From the NCBI GenBank assembly GCA_017941085.1, contig JAGAXF010000002.1, forward strand, positions 62,001 through 126,000: a stretch of DNA of 64,000 bases. Reading direction: 5' to 3'. Below, one piece after another: positions 43,353 through 54,495 of this stretch (position 1 is its first letter; every line of letters starts with the position of its first letter). Both the position numbers and the translations under genes were made by a program. Origin of the DNA: Bacillota bacterium. GTDB taxonomy: Bacteria; Bacillota; Clostridia; Peptostreptococcales; Anaerovoracaceae. The notes under the pieces were generated by a model, which did no database searches, had not been told where the DNA came from, and was given only the letters and a program-made list of their open reading frames with translations.

Positions 43353-45896
43353 CTACATGGTTATTTGTTCGCCTTCATCCTTTTTTCCTTTACCTTTGTC
43401 GTTTTTGTCTGCGGGGGAATCCTCCTCGTCTTCTTCTTTGATGGCCTTGGCCATGGCGACGATTTTGGTTTCACCATCCACCTTCATAATCTTAACTCCC
43501 TGGGTTGCTCTTCCCAAGACGGATACTTCTTTTGCTCTTATTCTGATGATTATTCCGTCGGAGTTAATTAAGAATACTTCATCTTCTTCATCCACAACCA
43601 TGGCACCAATTAGGTTTCCGGTTTTGCTGAATTTGGCCTTGTCGTAGGTAAGGAGTCCCTTTCCTCCCCTTGCCTGGATTTTGTAATCCTCAACAGGAGT
43701 TCTCTTTCCATAACCGTTTTCAGTTACAACCAGAAGCTGCTGCTTTGGTTCCACCAGTTCCATGGATACAACTTCATCATCCTTTTCCAACTTAATGGCT
43801 CTTACGCCGCCGGCAATTCTACCCATGGGTCTTACATCCTTCTCAGAGAAGCTAATGCACTTACCCTTCTTGGTTACTATGATGATATTGTTCTCTCCGG
43901 TGCTTTCCTTGATTCCGATAAGCTCGTCGTCATCATGTAGGTTAATTGCGATGAGTCCCGTTGAGCGCTTGGTATCAAACTCATTCATAGAGGTCTTTTT
44001 AATATGTCCATGCTTGGTTACCGCAATTAAGTACCTGTCTTCTGAGAAATCCTTAACCGGTATGACGGCGGTAATTCTTTCTCTCTGAAGCATATTAAGG
44101 AAGTTAATGGCCGGAGTACCTCTGGCAGTTCTGCTGGCTTCCGGAACTTCATAAGCCTTAAGCTTATGCGCCTTTCCCGTATTGGTGAAGAACATGAGGT
44201 AGTCGTGGGTGGATGTCATTACCAGGTCCTTAACAAAGTCATTTTCTCTGGTGGTGATTCCTGTAATTCCCTTTCCGCCTCTCTTCTGTGCTTTGTACGT
44301 ATCTGCCGGTACTCTCTTTATATACCCCAGATGGGTTAAGGTTATAGCCACCTTTTCCTCTTCTACCAGGTCTTCCTCGTCCAATTCGCCTTCGTCTCTA
44401 ACAACCTTGGTACGACGCTTGTCTCCGTATTTGTTTCTTATTTCAAGAAGCTCATCTTTAATAACTCCCATTAGAAGCTTTTCGTCGTTAAGGAGAGAAT
44501 TGTAGTAGGCAATTTTCTTCATTAGCTCTTCGTATTCTGCCTCTATCTTTTCTCTTTCCAGTCCTTGGAGTCTTCTTAGCTGCATTTCCAAAATGGCCTG
44601 GGCCTGAATGTCCGTCAGACCAAATTTTTTCATCAGCTTTTCTTTGGCGTCATTATAGGATTCTCTAATGGTTTTAATTATGGCATCGATATTATCCAGA
44701 GCTATGCGCAAGCCTTCCAATATATGGGCTCTGGCCTCTGCCTTTTTAAGATCGTACTGGGTACGTCTTGTAACAACATCCTTTTGGTGTTTAAGATATT
44801 CCACTAGGAAGTCTCTTAAGGTTAAAAGCTTTGGCTGTCCATCCACCAAAGCCAGCATTATCATGCTGACGCTGTCCTGAAGCTGAGTATGCTTAAAGAA
44901 TCTGTTTAAGGTAATCTGAGGGTTGGCATCTCTCTTAAGTTCCACAACGATTCTAATGCCTTCTCTGTTAGACTCATCGCGTATCGCCGATACTCCATCA
45001 ACCTTCTTTTCCTTTACCAGCTCGGCCATCTTCTCAATAAGTCTGGCCTTGTTTACCATATAAGGAATTTCCGTAATAACTATCTGGGTTTTTCCGCCCT
45101 TAGTTTCTTCGATTTCGCATACGGAACGAACCTTAATCTTTCCCTGGCCTGTCTTGTAGGCTTCCTTCATTCCAGCCTTGCCAAGAATCTGAGCTCCTGT
45201 GGGGAAGTCCGGACCCTTAACGATTTTCATCAAATCATCTACGGTGCTGTCCGGCTCGTCTATTAACTGAACTGTGGCGTCGATTACCTCCGTTAGGTTG
45301 TGAGGTGGTATGGATGTAGCCATACCAACGGCTATACCATTTGATCCGTTAACCAATAGCTGAGGGAATCTGGCAGGAAGTACCACCGGCTCCTGCTCCT
45401 CACCATCAAAGTTGTCTCTAAAGTCTACCGTATCCTTGTCGATGTCTCTAAGCATCTCCAAAGCAAAGGGAGACATTCTGGCTTCTGTATACCTTTGGGC
45501 GGCGGCTCCGTCTCCGTCTATGGAGCCGAAGTTTCCATGGCCGTCAACCAGCATATATCTCATAGAGAAGTCCTGGGCCATTCTCACCATTGCATCGTAA
45601 ATAGACGAATCACCATGGGGATGGTATTTACCCATTACTTCACCCACTATACGGGCGGATTTTTTATGGGGCTTATCCGGAGTAACTCCCAGATTTCCCA
45701 TTCCGTAAAGAATACGACGATGTACCGGCTTCAGTCCGTCCTTTACATCCGGAAGGGCACGGCCTACGATTACGCTCATGGAGTAATCTATGTAGGATTT
45801 CTTCATTTCGTCATATATTTCATGTTGCTCCATCTTGGCATCTTCAATAAGTGTTTTGCCAAGATTCTTTTCCTTCTTGTCTTTTTTCTCTGCCAT
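43353..45896 (-). CDS. gyrA: DNA gyrase subunit A
   Basis: 847 residues. The breakage region has the active-site tyrosine in [19 protein letters not shown], preceded by the quinolone-pocket stretch [19 protein letters not shown]-terminal beta-pinwheel repeats (e.g. [32 protein letters not shown]) wrap DNA. It ends with a highly charged tail. Pairs with GyrB; separated from it by 18 bp. Confidence 0.98.
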   Translation of the reverse strand: MAEKKDKKEKNLGKTLIEDAKMEQHEIYDEMKKSYIDYSMSVIVGRALPDVKDGLKPVHRRILYGMGNLGVTPDKPHKKSARIVGEVMGKYHPHGDSSIYDAMVRMAQDFSMRYMLVDGHGNFGSIDGDGAAAQRYTEARMSPFALEMLRDIDKDTVDFRDNFDGEEQEPVVLPARFPQLLVNGSNGIAVGMATSIPPHNLTEVIDATVQLIDEPDSTVDDLMKIVKGPDFPTGAQILGKAGMKEAYKTGQGKIKVRSVCEIEETKGGKTQIVITEIPYMVNKARLIEKMAELVKEKKVDGVSAIRDESNREGIRIVVELKRDANPQITLNRFFKHTQLQDSVSMIMLALVDGQPKLLTLRDFLVEYLKHQKDVVTRRTQYDLKKAEARAHILEGLRIALDNIDAIIKTIRESYNDAKEKLMKKFGLTDIQAQAILEMQLRRLQGLEREKIEAEYEELMKKIAYYNSLLNDEKLLMGVIKDELLEIRNKYGDKRRTKVVRDEGELDEEDLVEEEKVAITLTHLGYIKRVPADTYKAQKRGGKGITGITTRENDFVKDLVMTSTHDYLMFFTNTGKAHKLKAYEVPEASRTARGTPAINFLNMLQRERITAVIPVKDFSEDRYLIAVTKHGHIKKTSMNEFDTKRSTGLIAINLHDDDELIGIKESTGENNIIIVTKKGKCISFSEKDVRPMGRIAGGVRAIKLEKDDEVVSMELVEPKQQLLVVTENGYGKRTPVEDYKIQARGGKGLLTYDKAKFSKTGNLIGAMVVDEEDEVFLINSDGIIIRIRAKEVSVLGRATQGVKIMKVDGETKIVAMAKAIKEEDEEDSPADKNDKGKGKKDEGEQITM

Positions 45897-45914
45897 TTAC
45901 TTGCCCCTCCTTTC

Positions 45915-47858
<1,944 letters not shown>

Positions 47859-47891
47859 TTATAAATCAAAAATATTCCAATCATAAATTTT

Positions 47892-47961
47892 CCCATATTC
47901 ACAATATCTTGTGATAATATGGGTTCCCCCACATTATACATTAAAATTTTCGTTTTAGCAA
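47892..47961 (-). promoter_or_regulatory. gyrB promoter and 5'-leader hairpin
   Basis: TTGCTA (47961-47956), a 17-nt spacer and TATAAT (47938-47933). Just after the predicted start lies a hairpin, CCCATATT/AATATGGG enclosing CACAA/TTGTG (47892-47923). The hairpin would sit at the very 5' end of the gyrBA mRNA and could protect it or act in control. Confidence 0.65.
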
Positions 47962-48000
47962 GTTTTTTGACTTTTTTGGTAATTTCCCCATTAATAAATA

Positions 48001-48025
48001 AAAAATCGCTCTATGGCGATTTTTT
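48001..48025 (-). terminator. Terminator after recF
   Basis: Stem AAAAATCGC/GCGATTTTT, 6-nt loop, with flanking A and T runs that allow termination on either strand; on the - strand it closes dnaN-recF. Confidence 0.7.
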
Positions 48026-48062
48026 TGCCTTATTTTTTCGGTTTAAATTTTTGATTATAGTC

Positions 48063-49169
48063 CTATACCCTTACTTTCCCTGCTTCAACACTATATATTG
48101 TTGCTTTGTCAATTTTACCCAGGACATTTTTGTCAATATCCGTTGTGGTAATAAATAACTGGTTATTTTGCAGGGTTTTTATTAAAAATTCCTGCCTTTT
48201 TGCGTCCAATTCGCTCATTACATCATCTAAAAGAAGAATAGCATCCTCTCCCGTTTCTTCTTTTATTAAATTCAATTCTGCCAATTTCAAAGAAAGGGCT
48301 GTGGTTCTTTGTTGTCCCTGAGATCCATAACTTCTCATATCTATATTATTCACATAAAAGCCAATATCATCTCTATGGGGTCCAACAGATGTATTTCTAT
48401 TTTCTATATCCTTTTCTCTTTTTTCTTTTATTTTATTTCGGAATTCTTCTTCCTGATCTTCTTTATTGTCTCTTACTTTGACATTTGGTTCATAAATTAT
48501 TTCTATTTTTTCTTCCTGGTTAGTAATTCCCTTATGTATCTCATTACTAATTCTGCTTAATTTTTTTATAAAGTCATTTCTTATGGATATCATCTTTGAT
48601 CCATTCTTTATTATCTGTTCATCCCAAACATCCAGAAGGTCAATATTAATATTAAACTCTTTCAAATAATTGTTGCGTTGTTTTAATGCCTTTCTGTAAT
48701 TTGAAAAAGCTTCATAGTAAGATGGTGATATCTGACATATTTCTCTATCTAAAAATCTTCTTCTTTTTTCCGGTTCTTCTTTTACTAATTTTAAATCTTC
48801 AGGAGAAAAAACAACCATCATAATATTTTTTATTAATTCAGATGTTCTTGTTAAATTTTTCTTATCCTTTTTTATTTTTTTATTTACGGAAGTATTTCCT
48901 CTCTTTTCTAATTCTATTTCTATTTCAATTTCTATTTCATCTTTTTCTGCATTAACTTTTATCAATGCCTTTTCTTCATCAAAGTTAATTAATTCTCTAT
49001 CGTTTGTTGTTCTGAAGGATTTTCCCATGGAGGAAATATAAAGAGCTTCGATAAGATTTGTCTTACCCTGGGCATTGTTTCCCAGGATAAGATTTACACC
49101 TTCATCGAAGCTTAATTTCTGTTCTTTATAATTTCTAAAATTTTTAATTTCTAATTCTTTTATCTTCAT
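48063..49169 (-). CDS. recF: DNA replication and repair protein RecF
   Basis: 368 residues. Walker A GNNAQGKTNLIEALY near residue 30, ABC-type signature SQGQQRTTALSLKLAEL and Walker B AILLLDDVMSELD. RecF loads RecA at gaps. The ATG overlaps the dnaN stop by one base (TAATG). The S4-domain gene yaaA, usual between dnaN and recF in Firmicutes, is absent. Confidence 0.96.
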   Translation of the reverse strand: MKIKELEIKNFRNYKEQKLSFDEGVNLILGNNAQGKTNLIEALYISSMGKSFRTTNDRELINFDEEKALIKVNAEKDEIEIEIEIELEKRGNTSVNKKIKKDKKNLTRTSELIKNIMMVVFSPEDLKLVKEEPEKRRRFLDREICQISPSYYEAFSNYRKALKQRNNYLKEFNINIDLLDVWDEQIIKNGSKMISIRNDFIKKLSRISNEIHKGITNQEEKIEIIYEPNVKVRDNKEDQEEEFRNKIKEKREKDIENRNTSVGPHRDDIGFYVNNIDMRSYGSQGQQRTTALSLKLAELNLIKEETGEDAILLLDDVMSELDAKRQEFLIKTLQNNQLFITTTDIDKNVLGKIDKATIYSVEAGKVRV

Positions 49170-50263
49170 TAGATCCTTACAGGAAGTACCAAATATGTGT
49201 AATTATCACTATTTACCGGTGTTATTATACATGGTGTTATTGGTGTATTCATATTGAGAGTAACCTCTTCATCTTCTATTACTTTTAATACATCAATCAT
49301 ATATCTTGCATTAAAACCAATATTTAAATCACCACCGGTTTTTCTAATTAAAACATCTTCTATTGATCCGCCTTCTTCTGAATTTGAACTTACCGTTAGT
49401 ACATTATCCTTAACACTTACTTTTATTAAATTATTTTTTCCTTCCGTCATGATAGATGCTCTTTCAATGGCATTTATCAATTCTTCTTTTCTTACTTCAA
49501 CCTTTATAGGAGAATCCTTTGGAATAACATCCTGATACTTTATAAATTCTCCTGCTATCATTCTCAATGCTATTTTTACATCATCAATTTTTATAAGTGC
49601 ATTTTTATCGTCGTAAATTATTTCAACTTCATCTTCATCCACATCGGAAAAGATTTTATTCACTTCATTAATAAGACGAGCGGAAATAATAAATTTCTCT
49701 TCTTTTTCATTTTTTGCCGGTGCTTTATTTATTGCCATTCTAAATCCATCTATAGCAACTGTCTTTATATCTTCCTTTGATAATTCAAGAAGCACACCGG
49801 AAAGAACTCCCTTTGTTTGATCTATACTGGCAGCAAAGGAAGTATTTTTTATCATTTTTGAAATTGTGTTTTTATCAAGCTCTATTTTTTCTTTATTATT
49901 TTCGTCACTTTTTATAACAGGAAATTCGCTTCCGTCCATTCCTACAATTGAAGAATTTGAAGTTCCGCATTTTACATTTATGTTGTTATTTAAAGAAGAT
50001 ATTTCTATATCTGAATTTGGCAGCTTTCTAATAAGATCATTAAAAATCTTAAAAGGAACAACTACAGATCCATCTTCCTTTCCTTCGATTTCCATAAGGA
50101 CCTCTATAGTTATATCCATATCGGAAGAAGTCATTTTTAATATATTTCCATTAATATCCATCAAGATTCCCTTTAGAGTAGGAATGGTAGTTCTGCTACT
50201 TACTGCTCTAGAGACAATATTTAATTTTTTTACCAAATCTTGCTGATTACAAATGAATTTCAT
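49169..50263 (-). CDS. dnaN: DNA polymerase III beta clamp
   Basis: 364 residues, starting MKFICNQQDLVKKLNIVSRAVSSRTTIPTLKGILM and ending NSDNYTYLVLPVRI, with the typical beta-clamp end. It is the ring that holds the replicative polymerase on DNA. The gene is noticeably more AT-rich and lysine/isoleucine-rich than genes farther from the origin; recF shares this. Confidence 0.97.
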   Translation of the reverse strand: MKFICNQQDLVKKLNIVSRAVSSRTTIPTLKGILMDINGNILKMTSSDMDITIEVLMEIEGKEDGSVVVPFKIFNDLIRKLPNSDIEISSLNNNINVKCGTSNSSIVGMDGSEFPVIKSDENNKEKIELDKNTISKMIKNTSFAASIDQTKGVLSGVLLELSKEDIKTVAIDGFRMAINKAPAKNEKEEKFIISARLINEVNKIFSDVDEDEVEIIYDDKNALIKIDDVKIALRMIAGEFIKYQDVIPKDSPIKVEVRKEELINAIERASIMTEGKNNLIKVSVKDNVLTVSSNSEEGGSIEDVLIRKTGGDLNIGFNARYMIDVLKVIEDEEVTLNMNTPITPCIITPVNSDNYTYLVLPVRI

Positions 50264-50425
50264 CTTTACTCCTCCGACATCTTCTTTAATCTTATTATAT
50301 TTAATAATAATTGTAATAAAGCCTGTGGATAACTAGGATAACTCTTGTTATAACTCAAATTTCAATGAAAGTTTTCCACAATTGATACCTTTATAAGTGA
50401 AAATATCCTGTTAATAACTGAGAAA
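50264..50425. other. oriC segment between dnaA and dnaN
   Basis: Holds a perfect DnaA box TGTGGATAA (50324-50332, - strand TTATCCACA), nearby AGGATAAC, and TTTTCCACA (50372-50380), one base off. AT-rich. Together with the segment upstream of dnaA it forms a bipartite origin. Confidence 0.75.
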
Positions 50426-51787
50426 TTATAATAAACTTATATTTTCTTTTATCTTCTCAATACTTTCCTTTAGTTCTTCGTCGTATTGTAATTCCTCGTC
50501 TATTTTATCACAGGCATGCTTAACTGTGGAATAATGTTTATTACCAAAGATACTTCCTATTCTTGGTAATGAATAATCTGTCATATTTCTGCATAAATAC
50601 ATTGCTATTTGTCTTGGGTAGGCAAACTCTGCTTTTCTGGATAAAGAATCCAGGTCTGTTATCTTAATATTATAGAAATCAGCTACTGCAGACTTGATTT
50701 TTTGAGGTGTTATACTACTTCCGCTTTTAGCAATGTCCTTTAATAGCATTTTTGCCAGTTGTAGAGAGGGTTTTTGTCTTATTTCTCTGGAAATATTGAC
50801 AATTGTATTTAAATATCCCTCTAAAACACGTATATTATCTATATGTTTCTCTGCAATAAACTCAATTATCTCCTGCATTGACTCATCTACTTCAATATCC
50901 AAAAGCTGGGCTTTTTTAAGTAGAATTGCCATTCTCATTTCATAATCAGGTGCATAAACACCAACGGTTGTATTCATTAAAAATCTGGATTTTAATCTTT
51001 CATCAAAGGAAGAAAGATCGTTGGGAGATCTGTCTCCGGAAACGATTATTTGCTTATTATCCCTTAACAAAGACTCAAAAGTGAAGAAAAATTCGTCCTG
51101 AGTCTTGATTTTATCCTCAAAAAATTGAATATCATCAATAAGAAGAACATCGGCTCTTCTATATTTTTCTTTAAATTCATATACTTTCTTTGTGTTTAAT
51201 GAAGTTATGAAATCATTGGCAAAGGTTTCTGCCAATACATATAAAACCTTGATATTTGAATTGGTTTCAAGAAGATGAATACCCACAGCATTGAGAAGAT
51301 GGGTTTTACCAAGGCCGGAATTTCCGTATACAAATAAGGGGTTGTAAATATCTGATGGGGAGTCTGCCACAGCCTTACATACTGCAGTTGCAATATTATT
51401 ACAATCTCCCACAATAAAATTATCAAAGGTTAGGCTGGGATCGAACATTCTCATATCCCTAAAATAAGGATCCTCGAATTTGGTGAAAACCGGAGGATTG
51501 TCATCCTTTGTAATGGTTGGTTTTTCACGGTATTCGTTGGTATTGTGGATAATAACCTTATAGTCTTTTCCAAGAACAGAAGAAATAGCCTCTTCGAATA
51601 AGTGAAAATAGCGGCGTTTTACCACATTTACCACTAAATCTCTGGAAGCTTCCAAATATGCGATGGCCGGATTCTCGGATAATTCCCTTAATTTAACCTG
51701 AGATATAAAAGTATTGTAGGTTGGGCCGTTAACTTTTTGCAGGATATATGCTAAAACCTGATCCCAATCAAGATTTATATTACTCAA
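50426..51787 (-). CDS. dnaA: Chromosomal replication initiator DnaA
   Basis: 453 residues. Domain I (1-85), Walker A GNSGLGKTHLLNAVG, Walker B LLIDDIQFF, and the C-terminal DNA-binding helix-turn-helix with the DnaA signature region GSIFGNKHYSTVKHACDKIDEEL. The start is TTG at 51787, 6 nt after AAGGAG, which fits tight translational control. It opens oriC; boxes flank the gene. Confidence 0.98.
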   Translation of the reverse strand: MSNINLDWDQVLAYILQKVNGPTYNTFISQVKLRELSENPAIAYLEASRDLVVNVVKRRYFHLFEEAISSVLGKDYKVIIHNTNEYREKPTITKDDNPPVFTKFEDPYFRDMRMFDPSLTFDNFIVGDCNNIATAVCKAVADSPSDIYNPLFVYGNSGLGKTHLLNAVGIHLLETNSNIKVLYVLAETFANDFITSLNTKKVYEFKEKYRRADVLLIDDIQFFEDKIKTQDEFFFTFESLLRDNKQIIVSGDRSPNDLSSFDERLKSRFLMNTTVGVYAPDYEMRMAILLKKAQLLDIEVDESMQEIIEFIAEKHIDNIRVLEGYLNTIVNISREIRQKPSLQLAKMLLKDIAKSGSSITPQKIKSAVADFYNIKITDLDSLSRKAEFAYPRQIAMYLCRNMTDYSLPRIGSIFGNKHYSTVKHACDKIDEELQYDEELKESIEKIKENISLL

Positions 51788-51956
51788 AAGAAATAACTCC
51801 TTATTATTTGTGTGTGAGAACTATTTTACAAAAGAAGTTATCCTAAAGCAAGAGGAAAAATAAGGAAAATTTTTGTAAGTTATGCAAAGAGTTATCCACA
51901 TATAAGGATAAAGTTATCCACATCGAGAAAAAAGTGGGGAATTTTCAACGAAATCG
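51788..51956. other. oriC segment upstream of dnaA
   Basis: Two perfect DnaA boxes TTATCCACA (51892-51900, 51914-51922), a TTATCCTTA on the opposite strand between them (51903-51911), and TTATCCTAA (51838-51846). The AT-rich tract around 51855-51885 is a candidate unwinding element. Confidence 0.8.
51823..51851 (-). promoter_or_regulatory. dnaA promoter with DnaA box in its spacer
   Basis: TTGCTT (51851-51846), 17-nt spacer, TAAAAT (51828-51823). The box-like TTATCCTAA (51838-51846) lies in the spacer and touches the -35, so DnaA can be expected to repress its own gene. Confidence 0.7.
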
Positions 51957-51986
51957 TTGACATAAAAGGGTAAAATGTAATAAAAT
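51957..51986 (+). promoter_or_regulatory. rpmH-rnpA promoter
   Basis: TTGACA (51957-51962), 18-nt spacer, TAAAAT (51981-51986), about 70 nt before rpmH. Confidence 0.7.
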
Positions 51987-52053
51987 AACTGCGTATGTGC
52001 TGTTGAAATTTAGACTGCACCAAAGAATTTACAAGATAGGAGGTAAATCAATC

Positions 52054-52188
52054 ATGAAAAGAACTTTCCAGCCCAAAAATAAGCAGAGAATGAAAGAACA
52101 TGGCTTCAGAAAAAGAATGAGAACAAAGAGTGGCAGAAATGTCATTAAGAGAAGAAGACTTAAGGGAAGAAAAAGACTTTCCGCATAA
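52054..52188 (+). CDS. rpmH: 50S ribosomal protein L34
   Basis: 44 residues: [18 protein letters not shown] at the start and [12 protein letters not shown] at the end, the standard L34. The frame is open upstream to 51997, but the ATG at 52054 follows TAGGAGGTAA and gives the normal length. First gene of the rightward origin operon. Confidence 0.98.
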   Translation: MKRTFQPKNKQRMKEHGFRKRMRTKSGRNVIKRRRLKGRKRLSA

Positions 52189-52191
52189 TTG

Positions 52192-52524
52192 ATGTTGAAG
52201 AAAAATGTTCTAAGAAAAAAGGCGGACTTTGATAAACTTTACAAGTCAGGTAAGTCCGCAGCAGACAGGTATGTTGTGGTCTTTGTAAGACCAAACGGAT
52301 TAGAGGTCACAAGAACAGCATTTCTTGCCAGCAAAAAAGTCGGAAACAGTGTGGCAAGAAACAAAGCAAGACGCCTGATGAAGGAAAGCTATCGGCTTTC
52401 CCTTGCTGATATTCCAAAGGGAGTGGATATCATTTTTATAGCAAGGAATACTATTATAAACAAGAAACAAAAAGAGGTAGAGCGCTCCATGAGCGCAGCA
52501 CTGACAAAGGTCGGTATTAAATAA
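52192..52524 (+). CDS. rnpA: Ribonuclease P protein component
   Basis: 110 residues: MLKKNVLRKKADFDKLYKSGKS, then FLASKKVGNSVARNKARRLMKESYR, the RNR signature that contacts the P RNA. It helps the RNA subunit process pre-tRNA 5' ends. The stop of rpmH is directly before a TTG at 52189 in the same frame; ATG 52192 is the more usual start. No strong SD, so translation is probably coupled to rpmH. Confidence 0.95.
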   Translation: MLKKNVLRKKADFDKLYKSGKSAADRYVVVFVRPNGLEVTRTAFLASKKVGNSVARNKARRLMKESYRLSLADIPKGVDIIFIARNTIINKKQKEVERSMSAALTKVGIK

Positions 52525-52530
52525 ATTAAA

Positions 52531-52761
52531 ATGAGATATATTAGCAAATTTATTAGCGGAATCATGATCTTAATGATACGGTTTTATCAAAAGTTCATTT
52601 CTCCACTCTTTCCTAATACATGTCGATTCTATCCGACGTGCTCCACCTACTTCATTCAAGCCCTAAGAAAATACGGAGTAATAAAGGGCAGTTTTTTGGG
52701 AATCAAGCGTATACTTAGATGTCATCCGGGAAACCCCGGTGGATATGACCCGTTAGTGTGA
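52531..52761 (+). CDS. yidD: Membrane protein insertion efficiency factor YidD
   Basis: 76 residues: [34 protein letters not shown] and the C-terminal [14 protein letters not shown] are diagnostic. It is a small membrane-associated protein that assists YidC. It starts 7 bp after rnpA without a clear SD, suggesting coupling. Confidence 0.96.
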   Translation: MRYISKFISGIMILMIRFYQKFISPLFPNTCRFYPTCSTYFIQALRKYGVIKGSFLGIKRILRCHPGNPGGYDPLV

Positions 52762-52777
52762 CGGAGGATTTTGACAT

Positions 52778-53488
52778 ATGATGAGTTTTTTGGCAAAGCC
52801 CTTTGGCTTCATATTGCAATTTCTATATGGCATAGTAGGAAGCTATGGACTTTCAATTGTCATTCTCTCAGCGGTAATAAGAATAGCCATGTATCCCTTG
52901 TACAAAAAGCAAATCAAGGATACATCGGGAATGGCGGACTTCTCTCAGAAGAGTAGGGAAATCCAACAGAAATATGCCAACGACAGAGAGATGATGAATC
53001 AGAAGTTGGCGGAACTTCAGAAGGAGAGCGGATATAATCCAACCAGCGGATGCCTACCAATGTTCATCCAGCTAATCGTAATCTCCGGACTTTTCGTACT
53101 TCTGAGATACCCCTTGAATTACATTCAAGATGAGAACATGGTATTTGCAGTTCACGAATCCTTCCTCTGGATTAAGGATTTGTGCCAGCCGGATCCATGG
53201 ATTTTGCCTATCCTTTCAGGTGTGGCAACATTTATTTCCTTTGCTTTGACGGCACAGACAACACCTGCCGCCAGTTCAGTAAATCCAACGGGAATGATGA
53301 AGTATGTATTCCCGCTGCTGATTATGTGGCTGGCTCATTCTTATCCTGCAGGTATTGCAATCTATTGGTTCATCAGCCAATTTGCACAGATATTCTTTAA
53401 CCTGCGCTTTAATAAGCTTAGAAAAGAGCTAAAGGAACAGAAGGAAAGAGAAGAAGCAAAGGCAAGAAAAGAAAAGAAGAAAAAGTAG
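52778..53488 (+). CDS. yidC: YidC/Oxa1-family membrane insertase
   Basis: 236 residues. First membrane segment MMSFLAKPFGFILQFLYGIVGSYGLSIVILSAVIRIAMYPLYKKQ, and later helices with GCLPMFIQLIVISGLFVLLR and AGIAIYWFISQFAQIFFN. It lacks the lipobox of the Bacillus SpoIIIJ type. The C-terminus is a lysine-rich tail that can bind ribosomes. Inserts membrane proteins with or without Sec. SD GGAGG. Confidence 0.95.
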   Translation: MMSFLAKPFGFILQFLYGIVGSYGLSIVILSAVIRIAMYPLYKKQIKDTSGMADFSQKSREIQQKYANDREMMNQKLAELQKESGYNPTSGCLPMFIQLIVISGLFVLLRYPLNYIQDENMVFAVHESFLWIKDLCQPDPWILPILSGVATFISFALTAQTTPAASSVNPTGMMKYVFPLLIMWLAHSYPAGIAIYWFISQFAQIFFNLRFNKLRKELKEQKEREEAKARKEKKKK

Positions 53489-53516
53489 AGTACTCCCTAA
53501 TTAAAGGAATAATAAA

Positions 53517-54437
53517 ATGAAAAAAAGACAAAACAGAATGCCCCAGAGGAAGGTCTCGGAGGAACTGGTTTTAGATTCCATTGAGAGATGGGGAAACGAT
53601 GTTGAAACTGCCGTAAGCCTGGCTTTGGAAGCCCTTAAGGTAGGCAGAGACGAGGTGGATGTTGAGGTTCTGGAAGAGCCCTCCAAAGGATTCTTTGGAA
53701 TAGGAGCAAAGCTGGCAAGAGTAAAGGTTAGCAAGAAGGTAAAAGAAGAAGCCCCTCAGGAACAGGAGCAGCTGGTAAAGAAACCTCAGAGAGGACCCAT
53801 TAGAAAAGAAGAAGTAACCGAGGAAGAGAAAAACAGCTATAGCAATATAGCCAAAGATAATAAAAGAGATTCCAAGGAAGGAAGAGGGGGAAAGGGAAGA
53901 GGAAACAAGAAAAAAGAAGAGAAGAAAAATTACGATGAAATTCTTCCTGAAGAACCCATAATGCCGGTGGTGGATATAGAAAGCCTCCAGCCCCTGGAAG
54001 ACCACGAAGGACTAAGCTTCCTAAAAAATGTGGCTAAGGAAATGGGCCTGGATATAAGCATAACAGGAAAAACCGACGGCAAAGATTTATTCTTCTTTAT
54101 AGAAGGAAAGGATTCCGGCACCATCATCGGTAAAAGAGGTGCAACCCTGGATGCCATTCAGTATCTAACAAGCCTTGTGGTAAACAAAGAAGGCAAGGAC
54201 TATATAAGAGTTGTTGTAGACGCTGAGAACTATAGAGCAAAGAGAGAAAAGTCTCTGGAAAAATTAGCCCTTAGATTGGCGGACAAGGTGGCCAGATCCA
54301 AGCGCAGCTACAAGCTGGAGCCTATGAATCCTTATGAGAGAAAGGTAATCCATGCCACCCTTCAAAAGGATAATCGTATAGTCACAAGAAGCGAAGGCCA
54401 GGATCCTTCCAGAAGGGTTATTATAGAGCCTAAATAA
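53517..54437 (+). CDS. khpB: RNA-binding protein KhpB (Jag)
   Basis: 306 residues: Jag N-terminal domain (about 15-65, VETAVSLALEALKVGRDEVDVEVLEEPSKGFFGIG), a charged lysine/glutamate-rich linker (about 75-140), a KH domain (GKDSGTIIGKRGATLDAIQYLTSLV) and an R3H domain at the C-terminus (HATLQKDNRIVTRSEGQDPSRRVII). It binds many RNAs, with KhpA as partner, and affects cell shape. A terminator follows it. Confidence 0.95.
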   Translation: MKKRQNRMPQRKVSEELVLDSIERWGNDVETAVSLALEALKVGRDEVDVEVLEEPSKGFFGIGAKLARVKVSKKVKEEAPQEQEQLVKKPQRGPIRKEEVTEEEKNSYSNIAKDNKRDSKEGRGGKGRGNKKKEEKKNYDEILPEEPIMPVVDIESLQPLEDHEGLSFLKNVAKEMGLDISITGKTDGKDLFFFIEGKDSGTIIGKRGATLDAIQYLTSLVVNKEGKDYIRVVVDAENYRAKREKSLEKLALRLADKVARSKRSYKLEPMNPYERKVIHATLQKDNRIVTRSEGQDPSRRVIIEPK

Positions 54438-54447
54438 CTTGAAAATC

Positions 54448-54477
54448 AAAGCTTTCGGGTAGTCTCGAAAGCTTTTT
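54448..54477 (+). terminator. Terminator after khpB
   Basis: 12-bp stem AAAGCTTTCGGG/CTCGAAAGCTTT (with a G-T pair), 4-nt loop, six-T run. mnmE starts 19 bp later, so read-through or a hidden promoter must serve it. Confidence 0.8.
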
Positions 54478-54495
54478 TGTAGTAAGATAAGGAAC

